Positions 8,749 to 19,245 of a DNA stretch of 64,000 nucleotides are shown piece by piece (within the stretch, counting starts at the first letter, position 1; each line of letters opens with the position of its first letter). This DNA is from an uncultured Dehalococcoidia bacterium (GTDB lineage: Bacteria > Chloroflexota > Dehalococcoidia > Tepidiformales > Tepidiformaceae): positions 23,856 through 87,855 of the forward strand of contig CALLPC010000022.1 of NCBI GenBank assembly GCA_938015525.1. The letters are read 5' to 3'. Below the pieces are notes generated by a model that was given only the letters and a program-made list of their open reading frames with translations, did no database searches and had not been told where the DNA came from. The translations under genes and the position numbers were made by a program.

Positions 8749-10461
8749 TCAGGCGTCCCGCCAGGCCTTCATCAGATGCGTATACGGGAACCACGCTGTC
8801 GGCCGGTAGTTCTCGATGTTCGCATCCCAGAAGTACGTCCGCGTGTCCGTCGAGAAGTAAATCTCGTACTGCTCCTCCGCCACGTGCTCTTCGATCTGCC
8901 GCACCGTCTGCAGCCGCTCCTCCCACACGAACTGACCCCGCTGCTTGTCCATCAGCTCCTCCAGCTTCGGGTCGTTCACGTACGAAAGGTTGATGCGGCC
9001 CCGCTGCGGCTTCATCGTGAACCGCTCCGTGACGAAATCGAGCCAGTACGCCACCGCCCGCGGGCTGTGCCCCATCCCCTCGTACTGCCCCTGGTAAGTC
9101 GTCGAGATGTACTGCGCGTACGGCTTCGTCACATCCGTGATGTTGATGCCGAGCTGCTTCAGCTGCGCCTGCGCCAGCGTCGCCGTGTCCACGTACGCCT
9201 GCGTGTATATCTGCGCATCCGCGTGCTCCCACGTCGTCTCGATGGTCTTCCCTTCACCGATCGCCGCCGCCAGCAGCTTCTTCGCCTCGGCCAGGTTGTA
9301 CTCCCAGTACTTCGCCTGCGGGAGGTCTTTCACCTGCCTCGCCCAGGGGTAGCCCACGTGGTACAGCTGCTCCGGCACCCCCTCGCCCTTGGAGATCGCG
9401 TCCCGGATCGCTTTCCGGTTCAGCGCCATCGAAATCGCCTGGCGCACCCGCTTGTCGTTGAACGGCGGCTTGTCCGTCCGCAGATAGATGTACCCGCCGA
9501 TCCCCTGCGTCTCCTCGAACTTCGCATCCGGCCGCGCCGCCTTCAGCTGGTCGCGCTCCGTCGGCAGGAACAGCCACGTCAGGTTCACCTGCTTCGAAGA
9601 AAAATCCGCCACCCGCTTCGCCTGGTCCGGCACGATGAGCGCTGTCACCTCGTCGAAATACGGGTACGGTTTGTCGAAGTAGTCCGGGTTCTTCTTGTAG
9701 CTCAGGCTCACGCCCGTCTTGAACTCCGTGTGCAGGAACGGCCCCGACCCGATCATCTTCGTCGCCACGTCCTGCGACTCCGCCCACTCCTGCGGACAGA
9801 TCCACGCCCCGAGGTTCCCCCCGAGGTAGAACACGAAGTCCGCGTACGGCTGCTTCGTCGTAATCCGCACCGTCTGGTCGTCCGGCGTCTCCACCTTGTC
9901 GATGAACGCCAGCCCAGTCTTGTGCACCGACTTTTCGAAGTTCTTGTACCGGTCGAACGCGTACGCGATGTCCTTCGACGTCACCGCCCGTCCGTTCACC
10001 GGCGCCACGTTGTGGAACTTCGCATTCGGCTTCAGCTTCACGATGAACGTCAGCGTGTCCGGCTGCTCCGGCATCGCCTGCGCGAGGTCCGGCTCCATCG
10101 AGTTGTCCGCCGGGGCCACGTCCGGCGTCCCTGCCTTGAACCGGAACAGCTTCGAGTAGCTCAGCCCGTGGTTATACGCCGCCACAAACGACGTCTGCGT
10201 GTACGGGTCCAGGCTCGGCGGCTGCGACGAAATCTGGAACGTCAGGCTCCCGCCCGGCTTCGGCTGCTTCGCCGGCGTCGGCGTCGGCGCCGCCGTCGGC
10301 AGCAGCCCCGGCCCGCTCCCGCCCTTACCGTCGTCGTCATCTCCGCCGCCGCACCCTACCAGCGCCATCGTCGCGGCCCCCGCCCCGGCCAGTGCCGTCC
10401 CGCGCAGCGCGGTCCGGCGGCTCACCTTCCGCCGAAGCCAGTAGTTCTCCCGTTTCTCCAT
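8749..10461 (-). CDS. ABC transporter solute-binding lipoprotein, peptide/opine type (family 5)
   Basis: The 570-residue protein starts at the ATG at 10461 (MEKRENYWLRRKVSRRTAL). It has a twin-arginine-like signal followed by a lipobox (LVGC) and a Gly/Asp-rich linker, so it is probably exported by Tat and lipid-anchored. The mature part shows the SBP_bac_5 fold of DppA/OppA proteins: SLTFQISSQPPSLDPYTQ, then YAFDRYKNFE, YKKNPDYFDKPYPYFDEV and VRQAISMALNRKAIRDA. These bind peptides, nickel complexes or opines outside the cell and deliver them to the permeases. Both permease genes lie upstream on the same strand; no ATPase genes are in the window. Confidence 0.9.
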   Translation of the reverse strand: MEKRENYWLRRKVSRRTALRGTALAGAGAATMALVGCGGGDDDDGKGGSGPGLLPTAAPTPTPAKQPKPGGSLTFQISSQPPSLDPYTQTSFVAAYNHGLSYSKLFRFKAGTPDVAPADNSMEPDLAQAMPEQPDTLTFIVKLKPNAKFHNVAPVNGRAVTSKDIAYAFDRYKNFEKSVHKTGLAFIDKVETPDDQTVRITTKQPYADFVFYLGGNLGAWICPQEWAESQDVATKMIGSGPFLHTEFKTGVSLSYKKNPDYFDKPYPYFDEVTALIVPDQAKRVADFSSKQVNLTWLFLPTERDQLKAARPDAKFEETQGIGGYIYLRTDKPPFNDKRVRQAISMALNRKAIRDAISKGEGVPEQLYHVGYPWARQVKDLPQAKYWEYNLAEAKKLLAAAIGEGKTIETTWEHADAQIYTQAYVDTATLAQAQLKQLGINITDVTKPYAQYISTTYQGQYEGMGHSPRAVAYWLDFVTERFTMKPQRGRINLSYVNDPKLEELMDKQRGQFVWEERLQTVRQIEEHVAEEQYEIYFSTDTRTYFWDANIENYRPTAWFPYTHLMKAWRDA

Positions 10462-10517
10462 GGTCCTGTCCTTTCCCCTGGTTTGGAAGCAGCCGGCGCT
10501 GCCATTTCCCATACCTA

Positions 10518-11450
10518 TTACGACGATTGACGCAATCTTGGATCGAGCACGTCCCTGAGCGCATCCCCAAACAGGTTGAACGCCAGCACCGCCGCGCTGA
10601 TCGCTGCGCCCGGCACTACTGCCGTCCACCATGCCTCCAGCCACACCGGCCGCATCTCCTGCAGCATCCCCCCCCAGCTCGGGTGCGCCGCATCCGCGAT
10701 GCCCAGCGCCAGGAAGCTCAGCGCTGCCTCCGCCAGGATCGCATTCCCAACCTGGATGCTGGCAATCACGATGATCGGCGCCGCCACGTTCGGCAGCACG
10801 TGCCGCCACATGATCCGCACCGGCCCGTTCCCCAGCGCCTCCGCGGCCTCCACGTACTGCAGATTCCGGATACTCAGCACCGACCCCCGCACGATCCGCG
10901 CCGTCGTCGGCGTAATGATGATGCCGATCGCCAGGCTCACCATCAGGAACGACCGCAGGCTGTATCCCTTCTCCGGGTTGAAAATCGAAAGGAAGAAAAT
11001 CGCCAGCACCAGCGGCGGAAACCCGAGCACCACCTCAATCGCCCGGCTCACCAGCATGTCCACCCACCCCCGGAAGAACCCCGCCACCATCCCGAGCACC
11101 GTCCCCAGCACCGTCCCGATGGCGACCGCCGCGAACCCGATCCCCAGCGAAATCCGGCTCCCGATAATCACCCGGCTGAAGATGTCCCGGAACAGGTTGT
11201 CCGTCCCGAACGGATGGCTCAGGCTCGGCGCCTGGAGCCGCGGATTCTTCACCGGGTCCACGGCATCTGCCGCCTGCGGCGCGACCACATCCGCCCCCAG
11301 CGCCACCAGGATGAGCACCAGGCACACCACACCGGCAGCCGCCCCGAGCGGCTTCTGCCGCGCCACCCGCCACAGCCGCACCAGCCGCCCGGGCCGCCTC
11401 CGCAGCTCCCCCGCGAATACCGGTGCCGCCGAGACCGCTTCCGCTCCCAT
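10518..11450 (-). CDS. ABC transporter permease, DppC/OppC type
   Basis: The 310-residue membrane protein starts MGAEAVSAAPVF at an ATG that shares one base with the TGA of the upstream permease (TGATG). It shows the N-terminal OppC extension (RLVRLWRVARQKPLGAAAG), about six membrane helices and the inner-membrane EAA loop (AAEALGNGPVRIMWRHVLPN), which contacts the ATPases. With the DppB-type partner it forms the channel of a peptide-type importer. The open frame extends further upstream inside the partner gene, but that part is out of phase with the family. Confidence 0.9.
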   Translation of the reverse strand: MGAEAVSAAPVFAGELRRRPGRLVRLWRVARQKPLGAAAGVVCLVLILVALGADVVAPQAADAVDPVKNPRLQAPSLSHPFGTDNLFRDIFSRVIIGSRISLGIGFAAVAIGTVLGTVLGMVAGFFRGWVDMLVSRAIEVVLGFPPLVLAIFFLSIFNPEKGYSLRSFLMVSLAIGIIITPTTARIVRGSVLSIRNLQYVEAAEALGNGPVRIMWRHVLPNVAAPIIVIASIQVGNAILAEAALSFLALGIADAAHPSWGGMLQEMRPVWLEAWWTAVVPGAAISAAVLAFNLFGDALRDVLDPRLRQSS

Positions 11451-12397
11451 CACGTATACCGGATCCGCGGGTCGAACCACGCATAGCTCAGGTCGACCAG
11501 CAGGTTGATCGTCACGAGCACCGCCGCGAAGAACAGCACGAGCCCCTGCACCTGCGGGTAGTCTTTGATGGTCACCGAGGTGAACGTCAGGAGCCCCAGC
11601 CCGGGCAAACTGAAGATGTTCTCCAGCACAACCGTCCCGCCCAGCAGCACCCCGAACTGCAGACCGAACAGCGTGACCACAGGGATCATCGCGTTCTTCA
11701 ATGCATGCCGAAACACCACCATCCGTTCCCGCAGCCCCTTGGCCCGTGCCGTCCGGATGTAATCCTGCCGGAACACCTCCAGCATCGAACTCCGCGTCAC
11801 CCGCGCCAGGCTCGCGCTCAGCGCCAGCCCCAGCGAAATCGCCGGCAGGTACAGCTGCTCGAGGTTCTTCAGCGGGTCTTCCCAGATGTCCACGTACCCC
11901 ACCGGCGGCGCATACCCCCACCACTTCGCCGGGAACACGACCAGCATCGTCCCCAGCCAGAACCCCGGGATGCTCAGCCATCCGATTGACAGCACACGCA
12001 GCACGTAATCCAGCGCCGAGTCCTGCCGCACCGCGCTGATCACCCCAATCGGGACGGCTACGACCAGCGCGAACACCGTACTGAGGACCGTCAGCTCCAG
12101 CGTCAGCGGAATCCGTGTCCGGATCTCCGCCCATACGTCCCGCTTGCTGATGATGGTCGTCCCCCAGTCCCCGGTAAGCACCCCGCCCATGTACCCGAGG
12201 TACTGTTTCACCAGCGGTTCATCCAGCCCGAGGTCTTCCCGGATAGCCCGGCACTGCCCCTCATCGACATCGGGGGTGTTGAGCACGATCTTGCACACGT
12301 CACCCGGGATCATCCGCACCGCGGTAAACACCACGATACTGATGACGAACAGGACGACGAGCGCGAGCAGCACGCGCTTCGCGAGGTACTGGCCCAT
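11450..12397 (-). CDS. ABC transporter permease, DppB/OppB type
   Basis: The 315-residue protein starts MGQYLAKRVLLALVVLFVIS, the classic DppB N-terminal helix, and has the conserved GDPC/LNTP-like periplasmic loop region followed by GLDEPLVKQYLGYMGGVLTG. The EAA loop is RTARAKGLRERMVVFRHALK. It is the first gene of the permease-permease-binding protein operon. A promoter-like TTGACG/CAGAAT pair lies upstream and a perfect GC hairpin sits in its leader. Substrate is probably a peptide or similar compound, unproven. Confidence 0.9.
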   Translation of the reverse strand: MGQYLAKRVLLALVVLFVISIVVFTAVRMIPGDVCKIVLNTPDVDEGQCRAIREDLGLDEPLVKQYLGYMGGVLTGDWGTTIISKRDVWAEIRTRIPLTLELTVLSTVFALVVAVPIGVISAVRQDSALDYVLRVLSIGWLSIPGFWLGTMLVVFPAKWWGYAPPVGYVDIWEDPLKNLEQLYLPAISLGLALSASLARVTRSSMLEVFRQDYIRTARAKGLRERMVVFRHALKNAMIPVVTLFGLQFGVLLGGTVVLENIFSLPGLGLLTFTSVTIKDYPQVQGLVLFFAAVLVTINLLVDLSYAWFDPRIRYT

Positions 12398-12421
12398 TCC
12401 CCCTGCCTCGTCCCCGGTAGG

Positions 12422-12444
12422 GGCCGGCCGCTCCGCGGCCGGCC
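12422..12444 (-). promoter_or_regulatory. Perfect GC hairpin in the 5' leader of the ABC importer operon
   Basis: GGCCGGCCGC (12422-12431) and GCGGCCGGCC (12435-12444) form a 10-pair stem with a 3-base loop. On the minus strand it begins a few bases after the start point predicted from the -10 at 12457-12462. It could be a leader stabiliser or attenuator, or a terminator for the MFS gene upstream; there is no U tract. Confidence 0.5.
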
Positions 12445-12456
12445 GGGGGTTGCGGC

Positions 12457-12485
12457 ATTCTGGACAGCCGCGGATCCATCGTCAA
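12457..12485 (-). promoter_or_regulatory. Predicted promoter of the ABC importer operon
   Basis: On the minus strand TTGACG (12485-12480) and CAGAAT (12462-12457) are 17 bases apart, matching 5 of 6 and 4 of 6 consensus bases. The predicted start point is near 12450, about 53 bases before the permease ATG. Confidence 0.5.
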
Positions 12486-12554
12486 GGTCAATCGACCCGA
12501 TAGTTGCCGCCCGTCTAACCGCTGAACGGCCCTCGGTTCACCTCCCGCTTCCGC

Positions 12555-13793
12555 TCACCGCAGCCGCGTCACCGGTCGAAGGAAGGCCATCGCCAGCAGC
12601 CCGATGACGATGCACAGCGCCACGCTCGAGACCACCGTCGCACGGGGACCCCACAGGCTCGCCTGGATACCCGCCTGCAGGTACCCCGCCGGCACGCTCG
12701 CCGTGAACGCGAGCCCGTACATGCTCATCACCCGCCCCATCATCGCCCGGTCCGCTTGCTCCTGGAGCAGCGCCACCGCGAAGTTGATGAACACCGCCGG
12801 CCCCGTCATACCGGCCCCGAAGAGACAGGCCATCGCCAGGCCCAGGTTCGGCGCCAGGCCGTACGCCAGCGTAAACGCCGGCCCGAACACCAGCGAAGTC
12901 ACCAGCAGGAGGCCCCGCCGCCGGACCCGTACCGCGCTGAGCAGCAGCGACCCGGCGACGATGCCCGCCCCGAACGACCCCCACAGCAATCCTACCCACC
13001 GGTCCGCCGCCCGGAACTCGTCCTCCACCATCAGCACGACCGTCACCGCAAACGGCCCCATGATGAGCACGCCCGGCACCGTCCCCAGCGCGAGGATGCC
13101 CCGCAGCGTCGGCGCTCGCCGCACGTACCCGAGCCCTTCCGCCAGGTCCGCCCGGACGCTCCGCCCCGTTGGCACCGGCCGGTCAGTGGCGACCCTCCAG
13201 AACAGCAGCGCTGCGAGCGCCAGCCATACCACCTCGGCCCCGAACGCCGCCGTCAGCCCGAGGAAGTCCGCCGCCAGCCCCCCGAATGTGGGCCCGCCGA
13301 ACTGCAGCGTCGCCATGAATGCCAGCGTCCCGAAAATCGCCCCGTTCTGGACCTGTGGCTGCGCCAGGATTTGCGGCATCAGCGCCTGCCGCGCCGGGTT
13401 CGTGAACGCCCCTGCCGACCCCACGATGGCTGCCAGCAGGAACACCGGCCAGACTGTCCGCACCTCGAGCCCCGCCAGCACCACGTAAATCAGCGACACC
13501 GTCGCCGCCACCAGGTACGTCCGCACCAGCACCCGCCGCCGCTCCACCCGGTCCGCCACCACGCCGCCCAGCAGCGCAAGTGCCGCCCCCGGCAGCGTCT
13601 GGCAGACAAGCGCCGCCGCGATCGCCGCCGCCCGCTCGTCCTCCGCCACCCGGTCCCGGATAAACAGCGGCACCGTAACCGCCTGGATGCCGACGCCCAT
13701 CCCCGCCGCCATCGACGCGAACCACCACGCGCGGTACTTCGCCACCGCGAACGGATTCCGCGAAACCCCCGCCGCCGTCGCTTCACGCGCCAT
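12555..13793 (-). CDS. MFS transporter
   Basis: The 412-residue protein has about twelve hydrophobic segments. Between helices 2 and 3 is the major-facilitator motif A-like loop (GGVVADRVERRRVLVRT). The N-terminal FAVAKYRAWWFASMAAGMGV and the repeated GG and GP turns place it in the MFS_3/enterobactin-exporter-like group, generally drug or metabolite exporters. There is no adjacent regulator or biosynthetic gene to suggest a substrate. A TAGACT hexamer ends 9 bases before the ATG, so the transcript is nearly leaderless. Confidence 0.85.
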   Translation of the reverse strand: MAREATAAGVSRNPFAVAKYRAWWFASMAAGMGVGIQAVTVPLFIRDRVAEDERAAAIAAALVCQTLPGAALALLGGVVADRVERRRVLVRTYLVAATVSLIYVVLAGLEVRTVWPVFLLAAIVGSAGAFTNPARQALMPQILAQPQVQNGAIFGTLAFMATLQFGGPTFGGLAADFLGLTAAFGAEVVWLALAALLFWRVATDRPVPTGRSVRADLAEGLGYVRRAPTLRGILALGTVPGVLIMGPFAVTVVLMVEDEFRAADRWVGLLWGSFGAGIVAGSLLLSAVRVRRRGLLLVTSLVFGPAFTLAYGLAPNLGLAMACLFGAGMTGPAVFINFAVALLQEQADRAMMGRVMSMYGLAFTASVPAGYLQAGIQASLWGPRATVVSSVALCIVIGLLAMAFLRPVTRLR

Positions 13794-13802
13794 CGGCCCG
13801 CC

Positions 13803-13817
13803 AGTCTACGTTAACGT
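13803..13817 (-). promoter_or_regulatory. -10 TAGACT and adjacent palindrome before the MFS gene
   Basis: TAGACT on the minus strand (13808-13803) lies 9 bases before the start codon. It abuts the 10-base palindrome ACGTTAACGT (13808-13817), a possible operator. No -35 is evident. Confidence 0.35.
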
Positions 13818-13834
13818 TCGACCAACGGCTCAGC

Positions 13835-15739
13835 TCACTCGTCGTGGGCGAACACCACCGCCCCTAGCGGCGGCAGCACGATTCGCAGCGAATACGGCCG
13901 CCCGTGCGCCCCCTCCGCCTCGGCCTCGACCCCGCCCAGGTTCCCCATCCCGCTGCCCCAGTACTCCCTCGCGTCGGTATTCAAGACTTCCCGCCAGGTG
14001 CCCCCGTGCGGCACCCCGATGACGTGGCTGACCCGCGGCACCGGCGTGAAGTTCAGCGCAACTGCCACCTCTCGCCGCCCGTCCGGCGAACGCCGCAGGA
14101 AGCTCAGCGTGCTCTGCTCCGCATCGTTGCAGTCGATCCACTCGAACCCCGCCGGGTCATGGTCCGTCGCGTGCAGCGCCGGCAGCTCACGGTACAGCCG
14201 GTTCAGGTCCCCTACCAGCCGTGCCAGCCCCGCGTGCCGGTCATACCCCGCGAGCTGCCACTCCACCTCCCGCTCGTGGTTCCACTCCGACCACTGCCCG
14301 AATTCCTGCCCCATGAACAGCAGCTTCTTCCCGGGCAGCGTCCACTGGTACGCGAACAGCAGCCGCAGGTTGGCGAACTTCTGCCAGTCGTCCCCCGGCA
14401 TCTTCGCCAGCAGCGACCCCTTCCCGTGCACCACCTCGTCATGCGAGAGCGCCAGCACGAAGTTCTCCGTAAACCCGTAGAGCGCCCGGAACGTCAGCAG
14501 ATTGTGGTGCCACTTTCGGTGCACCGGGTCGTGCCCGAAGTACAGCAGCGTGTCGTGCATCCACCCCATGTCCCACTTGAACCCGAACCCCAGCCCGCCC
14601 ATCCAGGTCGGACGCGACACCATCGGCCACGCCGTCGACTCCTCCGCCACCGTCTGCGTCCCCGGCGCCAGCAGGTACACCGTCTCGTTCAGCCGCCGCA
14701 AAAACCGCACCGCATCCAGGTCCTCCCGCCCACCGAACACATTCGGCTCCCATTCGCCCGGCTTCCGCGAATAGTCCAGGTACAGCATCGAGGCGACGGC
14801 ATCCACCCGCAGCCCGTCCGCGTGGTACACCTCCAGCCAGAACAGCGCGCTGCTCAGCAGGAACGACCGCACCTCGTGCCGCCCGTAATTGAATACCAGG
14901 CTCCCCCAGTCCGGGTGATACCCCCGCCGCGGGTCCGCATGCTCGAACAGGTGCGTCCCGTCGAACCGCGCCAGCGCGAACCCATCATCCGGGAAGTGCG
15001 ACGGCACCCAGTCCAAAATCACCCCCAGCCCCGCCTGGTGCAGCGTGTCGATCAGGAACATCAAATCCTGCGGCGAACCCCACCGGCTGCTCGGCGCAAA
15101 GTACCCCGTCACCTGGTACCCCCACGACCCGTAGAACGGGTGCTCCATCACCGGCATCAGCTCCACGTGCGTGAACCCCCGCCCCGCCGCATACTCCGCC
15201 AGCAGAGGCGCCAGCTCCCGGTATGAGAGCATCTCCCCGCCGGGCCCCCGTCGCCACGAGCCCAGGTGGACCTCGTAAATGGCGACCGGGCGGTCGTGCC
15301 GGTTCACCTCACCCCGCCGCCGCATCCAGTCGCCATCACCCCACGCATACGCGAGCTCCGCCACCACGGAAGCCGTCCCGGGCGGCGCCTCCGCCCGGAA
15401 CGCGAACGGGTCCGCCTTCCAGAGCTCCTCGCCCGTCTCCCGGTTCCGCAGCCAGAACTTGTACCGGTCACCTGGCCTCGCCCCGGGGACGAACCCTTCC
15501 CACACCCCCGAGACGCCGAGGCACCGCAGCGGGTGCTCCCCGGGTCGCCAGCCGTTGAAGTCGCCCACGACCGCCACCTCGCCCGCGTTGGGCGCCCACA
15601 CGGCGAAGCGTACGCCCTCCACCCCGCCCCGCTCGCCCGCGTGCGCCCCCATGAGCCGGTACAGCCCCGCGTGGTTCCCCTCGTTGAAGAGGTACAGGTC
15701 CTGCGCCCCGAATGCAGTCTCTCCCTCGCCGCTGCTCAC
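13835..15739 (-). CDS. glgB: 1,4-alpha-glucan branching enzyme
   Basis: The 634-residue GH13 enzyme has an N-terminal CBM48-like domain ([20 protein letters not shown]), the catalytic barrel with the nucleophile Asp in [18 protein letters not shown] and the acid Glu in VAEESTAWP, the transition-state Asp in [12 protein letters not shown], and a C-terminal beta domain. It makes alpha-1,6 branches in glycogen. The GTG at 15739 is preferred because it overlaps the stop of treS (GTGA, 4 bases) and is followed directly by family sequence; an ATG 36 bases further upstream lies inside treS. With treS-mak it forms a two-gene glycogen/trehalose operon. Confidence 0.94.
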   Translation of the reverse strand: MSSGEGETAFGAQDLYLFNEGNHAGLYRLMGAHAGERGGVEGVRFAVWAPNAGEVAVVGDFNGWRPGEHPLRCLGVSGVWEGFVPGARPGDRYKFWLRNRETGEELWKADPFAFRAEAPPGTASVVAELAYAWGDGDWMRRRGEVNRHDRPVAIYEVHLGSWRRGPGGEMLSYRELAPLLAEYAAGRGFTHVELMPVMEHPFYGSWGYQVTGYFAPSSRWGSPQDLMFLIDTLHQAGLGVILDWVPSHFPDDGFALARFDGTHLFEHADPRRGYHPDWGSLVFNYGRHEVRSFLLSSALFWLEVYHADGLRVDAVASMLYLDYSRKPGEWEPNVFGGREDLDAVRFLRRLNETVYLLAPGTQTVAEESTAWPMVSRPTWMGGLGFGFKWDMGWMHDTLLYFGHDPVHRKWHHNLLTFRALYGFTENFVLALSHDEVVHGKGSLLAKMPGDDWQKFANLRLLFAYQWTLPGKKLLFMGQEFGQWSEWNHEREVEWQLAGYDRHAGLARLVGDLNRLYRELPALHATDHDPAGFEWIDCNDAEQSTLSFLRRSPDGRREVAVALNFTPVPRVSHVIGVPHGGTWREVLNTDAREYWGSGMGNLGGVEAEAEGAHGRPYSLRIVLPPLGAVVFAHDE

Positions 15740-18700
15740 AGACCCTCCTGCGCCGCCGTGAGGAGCAGCCCCCACAGCGGAATTTCCGCCCAGTCCGGGC
15801 GATGGTCCAGCTCATACGCCAGCTCGTAGAACGCCTTGTCCAGCACGAACGTATCCAGCAGGAACCGCTGCTCCTCCTCGCTCCCCCCGGGCAGCCCGCT
15901 GGCCCGGGCCACCGCGAAATACCCCGTCAGGTAGGCGCGGCTCGTCCACAGGTACCAGCCCAGCGCCCACCGCTCCAGGTCTGTCCCCGTCCCGGCCGCG
16001 TGCCCCTCGATGACCTGGCGCAGCCCCGCCCGGCTCGCATAGTGGAACGACCGCACCATCCCGGCCACGTCCCGCATCGGGGAACGCCGGACCCGCCGCT
16101 CCCCGATCGACCGCCTCGGCTCCCCCTCGAAATCGATGAACACCGCCTCGCGCCCGTTCACCAGCACCTGCCCGAGGTGCAGGTCGCCATGGCACCGGAT
16201 CCGCAGGCTCTCCAGCTTCCGCCCGGCAATCGCCTGCAGCCGGCCGATAAGGACCGCTTCCTTCTCCAGTACCTTCCCCGCCAGCGCGACCGCCTCCGGC
16301 GTCAGCCCGGGCAGGCACCGCCGCAGCGCCCGCAGCGCCCGCCGGGCCTGCACCCGGAACCCTTGCGCCAGTGCCCGCTGGTAGTAGGGCGTGTATCGCT
16401 CCGGGACGAAATCCGGGTGGTCGATGCCCGCCAGCGCCGCATGCAGCTCCGCCGTCCGGCGGCCGAGCGTCTCCGCGAACTCCAGCCACGGCCCCGCGAA
16501 CCCCGCCAGCCCTTCCGGGGCAGGCCCCAGCCCGAGCGGGTGGTCCCCCTCACTCACCGGCGGCGCCTCCAGCCGCGCTGCCGCCACCTCCTCCAGCATC
16601 CGCTCCAGCTGCTCCGTCGCGAACGTCCATGCGTCGTACTGGTGCGGCACCGCCACCTCGATCACCCCGGCGACTGCCGCCCGCCGCCCCTCGCCGGTAT
16701 ACTCCACGTACCCTGCCAGTCGCGGCACCATCCCCGCCGCCCTCGTCTTCGCAAGCTGCTCGCCCAGCTCCACCTGCGGATGCATCCCCGGCTCGAGCCG
16801 CCGAATCGCCTTGAAAACGTACTGCCCCGGGTAGTGCACCGAGGTGTTGCTCTGCTCTGCCCGGCTCAACACCGGCGTCCCTTCCAGTCCATTGAACCGC
16901 ATGCCTGGTTCCGGCACGAACGTCAGCCCCCCGCGCTCCCCCGCCACCCGCGTCCGCGCCCGGAAAAATCCCGGTAGCGCTGCGCAAACTTCCGGCAGCG
17001 CCAACCCGTCAACCAGCAGCCAGCGCTCCCCCGCGCTGTCGACCACCTCGGCAGCCACCGCCCACCCCGCCGCAGCCTCGATCGCTCCCCGGCGTTCTCC
17101 CGGCACCAGCGAGAGCAGCAGCCCGAACTGGTCCGGCTCCCCCTGCTCGTACTCCACCTGCACCACGAAGAACGCCGTCGGCGGCAGGCCCCGCCCCCGC
17201 AGCGGAACCCGGTCGAACGTCCGCACCCGCCGCGGCCGCCGCGTCAGCCCCCCGAACCACCGGCGCGCCGGCACGTACTCCGCCAGGACCGCATCGAGCT
17301 CCTCGCGCCGCCCATCGAACACGTCCGCCGGCTCCCCGGCCGTCCGAATCACCGGCAGCCGCGGTTCGGCGCGACCGCCAGTCCCCGGTGCGGCGAGCTC
17401 GAACCAGTAGAACGAATGCGGCCCCAGCGAGAGGAAGTACGGCTCCGTCCCGACCCGGGGGAACCGCCCGTGGCCGAACAGCTCCACCGGCTCCGCCCCC
17501 GCGTACGCCCCGAGGGCGAGATGCGCCGCCTGCGCGAATCGCGAAAGGTTCGCCACCACCAGCAGCCGCTCCCCCGCATACTCCCGCACGAACGCCAGCA
17601 CCCGGTGATTGTCGCACTCCACGAACTGTAGGCTCCCCCGTGCGAACGCCGCATACCGCCGCCGCAGCCCGATCAATCGCCGCATCCACCACAGCAGCGA
17701 CGACGGGTTCGCCTGCTGCGCATCCACGTTCACCGATTCGTAGTGGTACTCCGGGTCGATGATCACCGGCAGGAACAGCTTCTGCGGATTCGCCCGCGAA
17801 AACCCCGCGTTCCGGTCGGCGCTCCATTGCATCGGCGTCCGCACGCTGTCCCGGTCGCCCAGGTAAATGTTGTCCCCCATCCCGATTTCGTCGCCGTAGT
17901 AGATCACCGGCGTCCCGTTCAAAGAAAACAGCAGCGCATTGAGCAGCTCGATCAGCCGCCGATTGTTCGCCAGCAGCGGCGCCAGCCGCCGCCGTATCCC
18001 CAGGTTCACCCGCGCCCGGTCCTCCGCCGCATACACCCGGTACATGTAGTCCCGCTCTTCGTCCGTCACCATCTCGAGCGTCAGCTCATCGTGGTTCCGC
18101 AGGAACAGCGCCCACTGGCATGTCTCCGGGATGGGCGGCGTCTGCTCCAGGATCTCCGTCGTCGGGAACCGGTCCTCCATCCGCACCGACATGAACAGCC
18201 GCGGCATCAGCGGGAAATGGAACGCCATATGGCACTCGTCCCCGTCCCCGAAGTACGCCACCGCATCCTCCGGCCACTGGTTCGCCTCCGCCAGCAGCAT
18301 CCGCCCCGGGAACTTCGCATCGATGTGTGCCCGCAGCTCCTTCAAAAACGCGTGCGTTGCCGGCAGGTTCTCGCAGGTCGTCCCCTCCGCCTCGAACAGG
18401 TACGGCACGGCGTCCAGCCGGAACCCGTCGACCCCGAGCTCCAGCCAGAAATCCGCCACTTCCATGATCTCTCGCCGCACCCGCGGGTTCTCGAAATTCA
18501 AATCCGGCTGGTGCGAATAGAACCGGTGCCAGTAGTACTGCCCCGCCACCGGGTCCCACGTCCAGTTCGACCGTTCAAAATCCTTGAAGATGACCCGCGC
18601 CTCGCCGTACTCCGTCCCCGTATCGCTCCACACGTAGTAGTTCCGGTACACGCTCCCCTTCGGCGCCCGCCGCGCCCGCTGGAACCACGGGTGCTGATCG

Positions 18701-19062
18701 CTCGTATGGTTCACCACCAGCTCCGTTATCACCCGCAGCCCCCGCGCGTGCGCCTCCCGCAGAAACGTCCTGAACTCCGCCAGCGTCCCGTAGGCCGGGT
18801 GGATCTTCCGGTAGTCCGCGATGTCATACCCGTCGTCCCGCAGCGGCGACTCATAGAACGGCAGCAGCCACACCGCCGTCACGCCAAGTTCCTGCAAATA
18901 GCCGAGCTTCGCCGTCAGGCCCGCAAAATCCCCGATGCCGTCCCCGTTCCCATCGTGGAACGCCCGCACGTGCACCTCGTAGATGACCGCGTCCTTGTAC
19001 CAGAGCGGGTCTCCAGTGAGCACCGCAGACCGTTCCGCGCGCGAAACCGTAGCCCGGGTCAT
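15736..19062 (-). CDS. treS: Trehalose synthase fused to maltokinase
   Basis: The 1108-residue protein starts at an ATG preceded by GGAGGTGCG. Residues 1 to about 560 are a GH13 trehalose synthase ([20 protein letters not shown]; nucleophile Asp in [10 protein letters not shown]; acid Glu in [23 protein letters not shown]), interconverting maltose and trehalose. The C-terminal half is a maltokinase ([16 protein letters not shown], then VFIDFEGEP), making maltose 1-phosphate from ATP and maltose. Such fusions feed the GlgE glucan pathway; glgE itself is not in the window. The frame is open further upstream, but that stretch has no family similarity and precedes the ribosome-binding site. Confidence 0.93.
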   Translation of the reverse strand: MTRATVSRAERSAVLTGDPLWYKDAVIYEVHVRAFHDGNGDGIGDFAGLTAKLGYLQELGVTAVWLLPFYESPLRDDGYDIADYRKIHPAYGTLAEFRTFLREAHARGLRVITELVVNHTSDQHPWFQRARRAPKGSVYRNYYVWSDTGTEYGEARVIFKDFERSNWTWDPVAGQYYWHRFYSHQPDLNFENPRVRREIMEVADFWLELGVDGFRLDAVPYLFEAEGTTCENLPATHAFLKELRAHIDAKFPGRMLLAEANQWPEDAVAYFGDGDECHMAFHFPLMPRLFMSVRMEDRFPTTEILEQTPPIPETCQWALFLRNHDELTLEMVTDEERDYMYRVYAAEDRARVNLGIRRRLAPLLANNRRLIELLNALLFSLNGTPVIYYGDEIGMGDNIYLGDRDSVRTPMQWSADRNAGFSRANPQKLFLPVIIDPEYHYESVNVDAQQANPSSLLWWMRRLIGLRRRYAAFARGSLQFVECDNHRVLAFVREYAGERLLVVANLSRFAQAAHLALGAYAGAEPVELFGHGRFPRVGTEPYFLSLGPHSFYWFELAAPGTGGRAEPRLPVIRTAGEPADVFDGRREELDAVLAEYVPARRWFGGLTRRPRRVRTFDRVPLRGRGLPPTAFFVVQVEYEQGEPDQFGLLLSLVPGERRGAIEAAAGWAVAAEVVDSAGERWLLVDGLALPEVCAALPGFFRARTRVAGERGGLTFVPEPGMRFNGLEGTPVLSRAEQSNTSVHYPGQYVFKAIRRLEPGMHPQVELGEQLAKTRAAGMVPRLAGYVEYTGEGRRAAVAGVIEVAVPHQYDAWTFATEQLERMLEEVAAARLEAPPVSEGDHPLGLGPAPEGLAGFAGPWLEFAETLGRRTAELHAALAGIDHPDFVPERYTPYYQRALAQGFRVQARRALRALRRCLPGLTPEAVALAGKVLEKEAVLIGRLQAIAGRKLESLRIRCHGDLHLGQVLVNGREAVFIDFEGEPRRSIGERRVRRSPMRDVAGMVRSFHYASRAGLRQVIEGHAAGTGTDLERWALGWYLWTSRAYLTGYFAVARASGLPGGSEEEQRFLLDTFVLDKAFYELAYELDHRPDWAEIPLWGLLLTAAQEGL

Positions 19063-19171
19063 CGCACCTCCTGCGCCGGTCAGAACGCGCAGCCGGCCCT
19101 TCAAGTTTCCCCGACCCCCGCCACCCGGGCCACCGTCCCCTCCCTGCAACCGCTCCGCTCCAGCCTTGCCC

Positions 19172-19193
19172 CCGTAGGGGTTTCCCCGTACGG
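19172..19193. repeat. Bulged inverted repeat between treS and the small orphan gene
   Basis: CCGTAGGGG (19172-19180) pairs with CCCCGTACGG (19184-19193), with one bulged G, across a TTT loop. It lies in the 183-base divergent gap. It could be an operator or leader hairpin; no evidence distinguishes these. Confidence 0.35.
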
Positions 19194-19245
19194 CGAAAAC
19201 CTCAGTGAAGGCACCTGCGCACGCCGCAGCCGCCGGAGTCCTGCC

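Noticed and set aside
8749..12397. Complete dpp/opp importer
   Set aside because: Only the binding protein and two permeases are present. No ATPase gene was found in the flanks, so the system was described as incomplete in the window and not given dpp gene symbols.
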